From positions 380,846 through 444,845 of the forward strand of contig NZ_AQWL01000001.1 of assembly GCF_000376425.1 (NCBI RefSeq): a stretch of 64,000 nucleotides of DNA. Reading direction: 5' to 3'. This DNA comes from Thiobacillus denitrificans DSM 12475. Its GTDB lineage: Bacteria > Pseudomonadota > Gammaproteobacteria > Burkholderiales > Thiobacillaceae. The notes beneath the pieces are model-generated. The model was not told the DNA's origin. It worked only from the letters and a program-made list of their open reading frames with translations, and made no database searches. Numbering within the stretch: the first letter of the stretch is position 1; every line of letters starts with the position of its first letter. The translations under genes were made by a program, and so were the position numbers. Shown here piece by piece: positions 27,134 through 33,931 of the stretch.

Positions 27134-27140
27134 CTGGTAT

Positions 27141-27217
27141 TGGTGCGCCCGAAGAGATTCGAACTCCTGACCCCTTGGTTCGTAGCCAAGTACTCTATCC
27201 AGCTGAGCTACGGGCGC
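27141..27217 (-). tRNA. tRNA-Arg (anticodon ACG)
   Basis: A 77-nt tRNA with encoded CCA (27141-27143). The acceptor stem GCGCCCG pairs with CGGGCGC, the anticodon arm reads CTTGG-CTACGAA-CCAAG, and the T arm contains GTTCGAATC. Anticodon ACG (wobble A normally edited to inosine) reads CGU, CGC and CGA. It is the last clear host gene before the integrative element and could mark an insertion hotspot, though the tRNA itself is intact. Confidence 0.96.
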
Positions 27218-27231
27218 TTTGAAGGTTGCGC

Positions 27232-27260
27232 ATTATACGCATTTTTTGCGTCGATGTCAG
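27232..27260 (-). promoter_or_regulatory. Sigma-70 promoter of tRNA-Arg
   Basis: The minus strand has CTGACA (27260-27255), a 17-bp spacer and a perfect TATAAT (27237-27232), 14 nt before the tRNA 5' end. Only one base deviates from the consensus hexamers. Confidence 0.88.
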
Positions 27261-27648
27261 AGGCAAAGACGCATAATTATTTGGCGGAGACGGAGTCTGC
27301 CGAACAGCCAGTGTTGATGCGGGTTTCCGAGCAGTTTTGGAATCCTGCCCATCTATTCACCCATCAATTGGCAGCTGCTTGGCCGTTTTTCTCTGGCTGA
27401 CCGCCTCGGCAACCTGTGCGCATTCTACCGCAGGATTCCCGCAAAATTCCCGGACGCCTGACGAAAAAATCCCAACGTTGAGCCACATGGCCACCTGTTT
27501 GTTATAAGCCGTTCGGGCCAGACCGAGCACCTTCCAAGACGCATTCGTTTCATGGTACCCCCGTAGGGTATGGGTCGGCGCTCACGCTACTACAGCATGA
27601 TGTTGTCAGGCTGTAATCAGGGACGGTGCGGAGTCAATACAACTTAAA
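27261..27648. other. Intergenic stretch at the chromosome/element junction
   Basis: No coding region is supported. The stretch has lower GC than the host genes on its left. The right end of the integrative element should fall between here and about 27950, but only one copy of any attachment repeat is inside the window, so the exact boundary cannot be read. Confidence 0.4.
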
Positions 27649-27986
27649 ATGAAAATCATGAAACAAAGAGTTGGCGCCATAGTTGGAGCTTTAATGCGTT
27701 CGGGCTTCCAAACAGTTTCGCTGAAGTCACTACCCCGGGAGTTTGGGTAGATTTGCCCACGGTTCCATCACCCGCCACGCTCCCCTTACTCGGGATCGGT
27801 CTTGCGGCGCTCGTTTACACGCGACGACATCGCGCTGAGTTACGACCAACTGACGAGAAAACCGGATCACTGCCCGGGCAGTGCCAGCCCTTTCCCATGA
27901 AGGGCGTCACGAATGATCCGCTGCTCGGCAAGTTCGAGCCAATGTCAATCGATCACGCGTCGGGATGGGACATCGCGATCGAATAG
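27649..27986 (+). pseudogene. Degenerate PEP-CTERM protein remnant
   Basis: From ATG 27649 a signal-peptide-like start (M-K-I-M-K-Q-R-V-G-A-I-V-G-A-L) runs into a stop at 27748. Another frame over the same interval reads F-A-E-V-T-T-P-G-V and then V-P-S-P-A-T-L-P-L-L-G-I-G-L-A-A-L-V-Y-T-R-R-H-R, a clear PEP-CTERM sorting signal (motif, hydrophobic helix, basic tail). A frameshift near 27700 joins the two. Nearly all of the mature protein is missing, so this looks like a decayed secreted protein gene. Confidence 0.5.
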
Positions 27987-28234
27987 CCTGCGGGATCGTC
28001 AATCCAGGCTTGCAGCGCTGCTGGTGTCCAACCGCACGCCCGTCCCCCGAGGTTAACGGGCGCTGGGAATTTCCCTTCAGCGATACGACGGTACAAAGTG
28101 GCACGGCTCAACGCTGTAATGCGTATCACGTCGGTCATGCGGAAGAATGCTGGAGGCACCTTGGACACGTGACGGGTGTCGCGGTGATCGGTAGGTTGTG
28201 TGAGCGGCATGGAAAGTCCTAAGAAAGTGACCAT
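27953..28234 (-). CDS. AlpA-family helix-turn-helix regulator
   Basis: A 93-residue protein (85 if it starts at ATG 28210) with the AlpA/excisionase winged-helix pattern: F-F-R-M-T-D-V-I-R-I-T-A-L-S-R-A-T-L-Y-R, then a wing ending G-W-T-P-A-A-L-Q-A-W-I. Such proteins regulate integrase or excision genes of integrative elements. It lies 92 nt past the DUF2274 gene at the trb end of the element, on the same strand. Confidence 0.8.
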   Translation of the reverse strand: MVTFLGLSMPLTQPTDHRDTRHVSKVPPAFFRMTDVIRITALSRATLYRRIAEGKFPAPVNLGGRACGWTPAALQAWIDDPAGYSIAMSHPDA

Positions 28235-28325
28235 GCCCTCAGATTGACTCAGAAGGTCTTGACTGGAAACCCGCTCAGGCGTGCATGGGCGTATTCCGAT
28301 TGTGCTTGTGCGGTGTCGCTGTGAA

Positions 28326-28550
28326 TCACTCTCCCCTGGACTTCCTGAATCCCCGATCCCGCGCCATGAACGCTTCGAGCATGTGCGGGATCAGCGTCGC
28401 AGCGTTAATCGGCTCGCCATAGGTCTGAGCATGCAGCGCGGCGTAGCGCTCTAAATCGGCCTTGAGCGTGACCGTTAGTGAGACAGTGAGTTTTACCGTC
28501 TCGGTTTTCGGCAGCGGCCCCAGCCGCAGCTTGCTGGTGGATATGTTCAT
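28326..28550 (-). CDS. DUF2274 protein of the trb operon
   Basis: A 74-residue protein starting M-N-I-S-T-S-K-L-R-L-G-P-L-P-K; it fits DUF2274, regularly found right after trbI in Tn4371-family elements. The central V-S-L-T-V-T-L-K-A-D-L-E-R-Y resembles a ribbon-helix-helix strand and helix, so DNA binding is possible. Its start overlaps the trbI stop by 4 nt. The exact role in transfer is unknown. Confidence 0.8.
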   Translation of the reverse strand: MNISTSKLRLGPLPKTETVKLTVSLTVTLKADLERYAALHAQTYGEPINAATLIPHMLEAFMARDRGFRKSRGE

Positions 28551-29827
28551 TGCGACGCTCCCCTTTGGAAGAACAGCGGCTGGTACGGCCGCAGGATCAG
28601 ATCCTTGTTCACCATTACCCGCATCGGGAAGCCGGGCCGGATAGTGAGCGTCGGCTGGATGCTCACGTTGCGTTTGGTGATCTCCTGACCGACTTGGTTC
28701 ACGGTGTCCTGCGCGCTCTGGCGCGTGGCGATGATGACTTTGCCGTCACTGCCGCTGCGATCGGGCGCAGCCAGCTCGGCGCCCACACCCAGCAGTGTGG
28801 ACAGTGCGGCACCGGCGAGGATGCGATCCCAATGCCAATCGACGCCATCCTCCAGCCCGGCATAGCCCGCCGGGTCAATGCCGGGTAGTCGATCGAGCGA
28901 AATGGATGAGGTGTCTGGCAGGATCATCCGCGTCCACACCAGCAATACCCGTCGCTGACCGAATGAAACCTGGCTGTCATAGCGACCGATCAGCCGCGAG
29001 CCCTGCGGGATCAGCAAGAAGCGACCCGTGGCCGTGTCATAGACCGCCTCGGTGACGTTGGCGATGACCTGCCCCGGCAAGTCGGAGTTGATGCCCGTCA
29101 CCAGCGCCGCCGGAATGATGGTGCCCGCCATCACCTGGTAGGGCGAGGTCGGCAATTGCAGGCTGGCAGGATTGCGGGTGGCGGTGTTGCCGCCATTCGC
29201 GACGAAGGCCTGTTTCTGATCCTGCCGGTTCTGCGTGGCCGTCGGATCGGCAGGCTGTGCCGATACCGAAACCATCGGATTGAATGGCTGATTGCCGGAT
29301 ACCGGCTCTGGCATAGCAGTGTTTGCTGTTGCAGCCGTCGCCACCTTCGCAGCACCGCTGCCGCGAAAGAACACTCCCGATCTCGCCGCTTCCTCGGCAT
29401 CGCGAACGCCAGCCATCTGAGTCGGGTTACTGTACGCACCCGTGCCGGAATTGGTATTGCGCTGCGCAGCCACGATGGCCGGACCCAGGTCGCCCGGCAG
29501 GGGTTCGCCCAATGCGGGCACTGCCAGCTTTGCCGCGACCGGCACTTTGGAATAGTCCTTCGGCAACTGGTCGAGGCTATCGGCCCGTGAGACGCGATCC
29601 ACGTTGTACAGCTCGGTGGCCGGGTTGCGTTCGCGCTTGTGTGGCTGCAAGGACCAGAGCGTGGCACCCAGAATGACGATGCCGAGCGCCCCTGAAAGCA
29701 CCGCCAGCATGCGCCGATTGAGCCGCGTGACTGGGCGCGGCGAAGCACGCAGACTCAAGGTGTCCGGGTCGGCCTTATTCGTCCCGGCTGGTGGAGATTG
29801 TGGCGTGGCGGGCGTGCTCATGCTCAA
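28547..29827 (-). CDS. trbI: Conjugal transfer protein TrbI (VirB10-like)
   Basis: A 426-residue type IV secretion core-complex protein spanning both membranes. A cytoplasmic proline-rich N-terminus precedes one transmembrane helix (about residues 42-60), then a periplasmic linker and the conserved C-terminal VirB10 beta-barrel with P-A-A-L-V-T-G-I-N-S-D-L-P-G and I-P-Q-G-S-R-L-I-G-R-Y. It overlaps trbG and the DUF2274 gene by 4 nt each. Confidence 0.93.
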   Translation of the reverse strand: MSMSTPATPQSPPAGTNKADPDTLSLRASPRPVTRLNRRMLAVLSGALGIVILGATLWSLQPHKRERNPATELYNVDRVSRADSLDQLPKDYSKVPVAAKLAVPALGEPLPGDLGPAIVAAQRNTNSGTGAYSNPTQMAGVRDAEEAARSGVFFRGSGAAKVATAATANTAMPEPVSGNQPFNPMVSVSAQPADPTATQNRQDQKQAFVANGGNTATRNPASLQLPTSPYQVMAGTIIPAALVTGINSDLPGQVIANVTEAVYDTATGRFLLIPQGSRLIGRYDSQVSFGQRRVLLVWTRMILPDTSSISLDRLPGIDPAGYAGLEDGVDWHWDRILAGAALSTLLGVGAELAAPDRSGSDGKVIIATRQSAQDTVNQVGQEITKRNVSIQPTLTIRPGFPMRVMVNKDLILRPYQPLFFQRGASQ

Positions 29828-30837
29828 TGACTCCGTGCCGTGCTACCCACGCCATCGGTGCGCTCGATGCGCACCACAGCGGCCTTGTCCGTGCCCAGCC
29901 GCAGCTCGGCCGCGCCGAATAACCGATCCACCACGTAGTAGGGCGAACGGAAGCGGTAGTTGACGAGCTGGCCATCGCCCTGCGAACCGATCACGAACAG
30001 TGGCGGCAGCTCACCCTGCGTGATGCCGGCGGGGAACTGGATATAGACGCGCTCGCCGTCGTCGAAGGCGCGCAGCGGTTTCCACGGTGGGCTGTCGCCG
30101 GTGATTGCGTAACGGAACTTGATCTGTTGCAGCGACAAGCCCGAGTCCACCGGCGCTGCCGCCTGAGCCTGCTGCGCCTGCTTCTGCAAGGCCAGCATGC
30201 GGTCCTTCGGGTAGTCCCACGATGCAGATGCCATCCACGCCTGCGGCGTCGAGGACAATTCCAGCAGGTAGGTGCGGCGGTTGGTGGTGATGACGAGATT
30301 CGTCTTCAGCCCGACGCGCGTGGGCTTCACGAGTATGTTCACGCGCAGATTTGCACCTGCGCCGCTCACCGTGTCGCCGACGATCCAGCGCACTGTATCG
30401 CCGGCCGAAACCGTCACCAGCTCCTCGCCCTGCTGCAGGGCGATGACGGTGACGCGCCCCGGACTCGTGTAAAGCTGATACAGCGCGCCATCACTGAAGG
30501 GCCAGACCTGGATCGCGTTGATGTAGCCTTCGCGGCTCGGTGCCACCCGTGCTTCGGCATTGGCACGCGCCACGCGAGTTTTCTCGTCAGGTGATTCCGG
30601 GGCGGGCTTGTCCTCGGACAGATTTCCAAAGGACTTCAACTGCTCGGGCAAGGGCAGAGGCTTGGGCACCTCAACCACCTCGATGGGCTTGGGTAGCTCC
30701 GGTAGCAGCTGTGCCGCAATAGGTTCGTCCAGTGTGATGTCAGGCGGCGGTTTGCCGTGCGTGGCGCAACCGGTGAGGGTTACCAGAGTGGCACTCAGGA
30801 TCAGCGGCAATAAGGAATGACGGATTTGGGTTTTCAT
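29824..30837 (-). CDS. trbG: Conjugal transfer protein TrbG (VirB9-like)
   Basis: A 337-residue outer-membrane component of the mating channel. The N-terminus has a lipoprotein signal with lipobox L-T-G-C, so the protein is probably lipid-anchored as well as bound to TrbI. The C-terminal half is the VirB9/CagX beta domain (Y-R-F-R-S-P-Y-Y-V-V-D-R-L-F is near the end). It overlaps trbF and trbI by 4 nt. Confidence 0.93.
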   Translation of the reverse strand: MKTQIRHSLLPLILSATLVTLTGCATHGKPPPDITLDEPIAAQLLPELPKPIEVVEVPKPLPLPEQLKSFGNLSEDKPAPESPDEKTRVARANAEARVAPSREGYINAIQVWPFSDGALYQLYTSPGRVTVIALQQGEELVTVSAGDTVRWIVGDTVSGAGANLRVNILVKPTRVGLKTNLVITTNRRTYLLELSSTPQAWMASASWDYPKDRMLALQKQAQQAQAAAPVDSGLSLQQIKFRYAITGDSPPWKPLRAFDDGERVYIQFPAGITQGELPPLFVIGSQGDGQLVNYRFRSPYYVVDRLFGAAELRLGTDKAAVVRIERTDGVGSTARSH

Positions 30838-31541
30838 GGTTTTGGGGTTCCTTCTGTTGCGTCGAATTCACGGCTCCAGGACAGGCCGTTGACATAAATG
30901 CCCAGCGGGTTCTTGCGCAACCGCTCTTCGGTGCGTGGCGGTTGCAGCACGATGGACAGCACAGCCGTCCAGCGCTCGATGCCCGAGGGCGAACCATTCA
31001 CATAGGTGCGCTCGATCCAGCGCACCTGGAACGACGACTGGCTGGCGCGTACCACGCTGGTGATCTCCACCGCTGTCGAGTTCTGGCCGATGCGCGCGAA
31101 CGGATCGTTGGCGCGCGCGTAGTCGTTCAGCGTGGCTGCGCCCTTGTCGGTGGTGTAGTCGTAGGCTTCGAGCCAGTTCTGCCGCACAACGATGGGGTCG
31201 ATCGACAGCGAGCGCACGTCGGTGAGGAAGCGCGCCAGGTGGTAGGCGATCTGCGCGTCGTTCGGCTTGTACGGCGTGGCTGCTTCAGACACTGCACGCA
31301 CCTGACCGCCGGTGGCCACTTCGACCACATAAGGGGTGACGATGGACTGCGCCGAGCGCCACACCAGCCCACCCGCCATCAGCAAGGCGAGCGACAGGCA
31401 GCCGAAGGCCATCAGCCGCCAGTTCTTCGCCTGCACGCGCGCACTGCCGATGCGCTGGTCCCAGACCTGTGCGGCGGCCTGATAGGGGGTGATGGGCTCG
31501 GGTGTGTCCGAGTAGCGCACCTGCGGTCGTTTGAATCGCAT
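30834..31541 (-). CDS. trbF: Conjugal transfer protein TrbF (VirB8-like)
   Basis: A 235-residue inner-membrane assembly factor. It has a cytoplasmic start (M-R-F-K-R-P-Q-V-R-Y), one transmembrane helix (about residues 43-62) and a periplasmic VirB8 fold with I-V-T-P-Y-V-V-E-V and F-Q-V-R-W-I-E-R-T. The same frame stays open upstream through trbL, but the VirB8 N-terminus and the gap after trbL fix the start at 31541. Confidence 0.92.
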   Translation of the reverse strand: MRFKRPQVRYSDTPEPITPYQAAAQVWDQRIGSARVQAKNWRLMAFGCLSLALLMAGGLVWRSAQSIVTPYVVEVATGGQVRAVSEAATPYKPNDAQIAYHLARFLTDVRSLSIDPIVVRQNWLEAYDYTTDKGAATLNDYARANDPFARIGQNSTAVEITSVVRASQSSFQVRWIERTYVNGSPSGIERWTAVLSIVLQPPRTEERLRKNPLGIYVNGLSWSREFDATEGTPKP

Positions 31542-31567
31542 GGACTGATCTCCGTTAGACTTGATCT

Positions 31568-32926
31568 TTAAGGGTTCGAATCGTCGCGCAGGCTCGGGCT
31601 GGCGCCGCTGCCACCGTGATCGCCGGAACGCAGGGTGTGCGCCGCCGTGGTGGCTGCATGGCTCACCTGCTGTTTGCGCCGCATTTGTTTGGCCCAGGCG
31701 GGCTCTGCCGCAGGGGGCCTGGCTTCGGCTGAATCGGCTGATTCGGTAGAACTGCCTGCCGCAGGCGCAGCAGCTTCCGCGACGAAGTTCGCTACGCGAT
31801 CCTTGACCGCTTTCGCACCGGCTGCGACGCGCTGGCCGACAGCACCGGCACCGCTCCTGGCCACATTGGCGAGGCCAGCACCTGCAGCACGAACACCACC
31901 CGACCCTGAAGCCGCAGCACCCGCCTGGTAGGCAGACTTCGCGCCGCTGGCCATCGCGCTGCTCGCACGCCCAGCCGACGCCGCTCCGCCGATGGCGGCG
32001 CGTGTTGCACCCGGCATCATGCGTGCACCCGCCGCCACCGCTGCACCCCCAGTGGCGAGTGCCGCACCACCGGCCACCGCCAAACCCGCCGCACCCAACG
32101 CAGTCCCTGCTGCCGCACCGGCGCCGAGCTGCGGTGCACCTGAAACAAGACCCGTCGCAATCCCCGGCCCGAATATTCCGAGTCCCAGCATCGCCAGCGA
32201 GGCCAGCATGATGGTCAGCGCCAGGTCGATAGAGGGCTCGGTACCGGGCGGCACCTGGAACTGTGCAAACAGTCCCGTGCCGATGCCGACGATCACCGCC
32301 AGCACCAGCACCTTGATGCCCGATGACACCACGTTGCCCAGCACCCGCTCGGCCAGGAACGCGGTCTTGTTCCACAGCGCGAACGGCACCAGTACGAAAC
32401 CCGCGAGCGTGGTCAGCTTGAATTCGATCAGCGTGACGAAGAGTTGCACCGCGAGCACAAAGAAGCTCACGATCACCACCAGCCAGGCGAGAAACAGCAC
32501 CGAGATGACATCGAGGTTCGCGAACACCTCGGGGAAACCGGTCAGGTCGCTGATCTGCGCCATGATGGGTTGCGCTGCATCGACGCCGACCTTGGCCAGA
32601 TGGCCCGGCTGCAGAAATTGTGCCTGGCTCAGCGTGGAACCCGATGCCACCAGCCCGAGTCCGGCAAACGAATTGAACAAGATGCCGGCCAGGTTGTTGA
32701 AGTTGCCGATGATGAAGGCGAAGGCGCCGACATAGAGCGTCTTCTTGATCAGCCTGCCGATCACGTCCTCGCCGCCCATCGCCCAGAACAGCCCCGCCAG
32801 CGTCATGTCGATCACCACCAGCGTGGCGGTGAGGAACGCCACCTCGCCATGCAGCAGGCCGAAACCCGAGTCGATGTAGTGCGAGAAGACCTCGAGGAAG
32901 TGGTCGATGACCGACAGGTCGTTCAT
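31568..32926 (-). CDS. trbL: Conjugal transfer protein TrbL (VirB6-like)
   Basis: A 452-residue polytopic inner-membrane channel component. About six hydrophobic helices fill residues 30-270 (for example V-L-F-L-A-W-L-V-V-I-V-S-F-F-V). A long Ala/Gly-rich region follows, then a charged C-terminal tail. This low-complexity tail is typical of TrbL. It starts 3 nt after the eexN stop and precedes trbF by 26 nt. Confidence 0.92.
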   Translation of the reverse strand: MNDLSVIDHFLEVFSHYIDSGFGLLHGEVAFLTATLVVIDMTLAGLFWAMGGEDVIGRLIKKTLYVGAFAFIIGNFNNLAGILFNSFAGLGLVASGSTLSQAQFLQPGHLAKVGVDAAQPIMAQISDLTGFPEVFANLDVISVLFLAWLVVIVSFFVLAVQLFVTLIEFKLTTLAGFVLVPFALWNKTAFLAERVLGNVVSSGIKVLVLAVIVGIGTGLFAQFQVPPGTEPSIDLALTIMLASLAMLGLGIFGPGIATGLVSGAPQLGAGAAAGTALGAAGLAVAGGAALATGGAAVAAGARMMPGATRAAIGGAASAGRASSAMASGAKSAYQAGAAASGSGGVRAAGAGLANVARSGAGAVGQRVAAGAKAVKDRVANFVAEAAAPAAGSSTESADSAEARPPAAEPAWAKQMRRKQQVSHAATTAAHTLRSGDHGGSGASPSLRDDSNP

Positions 32927-32929
32927 GGC

Positions 32930-33193
32930 TCAGTCTTTCGGTGCGGAAGCGGGTGCAGCCGGTGGCGCGGGCGTGTACGGCGTGCCGCTGCCCATGAAGC
33001 GCCGCCGCGTGGCCTCACTCGCCCTGTTGCACAGGGCGTCACCCGCCTTGTCGTGGTCGGCCTTGCACTGCGCGCGGACCTCTTTCAAACGCTCGGGATT
33101 CGCCAGCAGCGATTCGACGGACTCGGTGGGTGCCGGCTTGTTGCAGGCGGCGAGTAGCAGGGTGCAGGCGATGGTGGTCAGGAGGGTTTTCAT
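32930..33193 (-). CDS. Entry-exclusion lipoprotein (EexN/TrbK-like)
   Basis: An 87-residue lipoprotein with signal and lipobox L-L-A-A-C. The mature part has two more cysteines and an A-N-P-E-R-L-K-E-V-R-A-Q-C-K segment typical of EexN-type surface-exclusion proteins, which block redundant mating. Its end carries R-F-M-G-S-G-T-P-Y-T-P, a motif shared with the end of neighbouring TrbJ. It takes the TrbK position between trbJ and trbL. Confidence 0.8.
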   Translation of the reverse strand: MKTLLTTIACTLLLAACNKPAPTESVESLLANPERLKEVRAQCKADHDKAGDALCNRASEATRRRFMGSGTPYTPAPPAAPASAPKD

Positions 33194-33202
33194 ATGGGTT
33201 CC

Positions 33203-33931
33203 TCAGTTGCCGTAGAAGTTGATGGGAGATGGCGTATACGGTGTGCCGGCGCCATGGAATCGGTTGCGTACCTCGGCGGCACGCGCATGCACCGCGACCT
33301 GCCGCGCCTGTTCGAGGGCGACGGCGCGGTCTTGCGTGACCTGGAGTTGCTGCGCCTGGATCGCCTGCCGGGCCTGCAAGGCGAGCAACTGGTTCGTTGC
33401 CTGGGTGGCCTGCAAGGCGCCCACCGCCGACTGGCTGTTGTTCACGAGGTCGCTCAAGGTCTGCTCGTCAGAGGCGAAATTCTGCACCGACTGCGACTGC
33501 ACCTTGGCCGCGGTGCGCAGAGCCTCCAGTGAGTTCTGCCAACGCTGGCTGGCGTCGAGCGCCATCTGGTTTGCCGGGGTCGAGGCGGTGTAGGCAGCGG
33601 GATAGAGCTGCGCGAACTGGGTCTCCATCTGCGTCAGGTTCAATGACAGCCCCTGCGCCTGCTGCAGCAGCTGGTTCGTCGCGGACAGCGCAGATAGCAG
33701 TTGATTGAGCGCGCTGAAGGGGAGACTGGTCAGGTTCTTCGCCTGGTTGGTCAGCATCTGCGCTTCGTTCTGCAGTTGCTGGATCTGGTTGTTGATCTGC
33801 TGCAGAGCACGGGCGGCGGTCAGGATGTTCTGCACGAGATTGGTGGGGTCGATCACCACCCATTGCGCCTGTGCAGCGGGCATCACGGTCATGAGAATGG
33901 CGGCGGCGATGGCAAGCAGGGTTTTCTTCAT
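33203..33931 (-). CDS. trbJ: Conjugal transfer protein TrbJ (VirB5-like)
   Basis: A 242-residue secreted protein with signal peptide (cleavage after A-Q-A) and a long glutamine-rich alpha-helical body, as in VirB5 minor pilins. The last residues read R-F-H-G-A-G-T-P-Y-T-P-S-P, closely like the end of the EexN-type protein. It overlaps the trbE stop by 4 nt. Confidence 0.9.
   Translation of the reverse strand: MKKTLLAIAAAILMTVMPAAQAQWVVIDPTNLVQNILTAARALQQINNQIQQLQNEAQMLTNQAKNLTSLPFSALNQLLSALSATNQLLQQAQGLSLNLTQMETQFAQLYPAAYTASTPANQMALDASQRWQNSLEALRTAAKVQSQSVQNFASDEQTLSDLVNNSQSAVGALQATQATNQLLALQARQAIQAQQLQVTQDRAVALEQARQVAVHARAAEVRNRFHGAGTPYTPSPINFYGN

Noticed and set aside
27141..27217. The tRNA-Arg as the attachment site split by the element.
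   Set aside because: The tRNA is complete with its own promoter and terminator, and the element starts several hundred bases upstream of its 5' end; Tn4371-type integrases do not usually use tRNA genes.
26787..27222. Long open frames on both strands over the tRNA terminator region.
   Set aside because: They run across hairpin terminators and into the tRNA gene, with no ribosome binding site or domain.
31542..32375. Upstream extension of the trbF frame to over 500 codons.
   Set aside because: It lies over trbL in another frame, is cysteine- and glycine-rich nonsense, and VirB8-like proteins begin at 31541.
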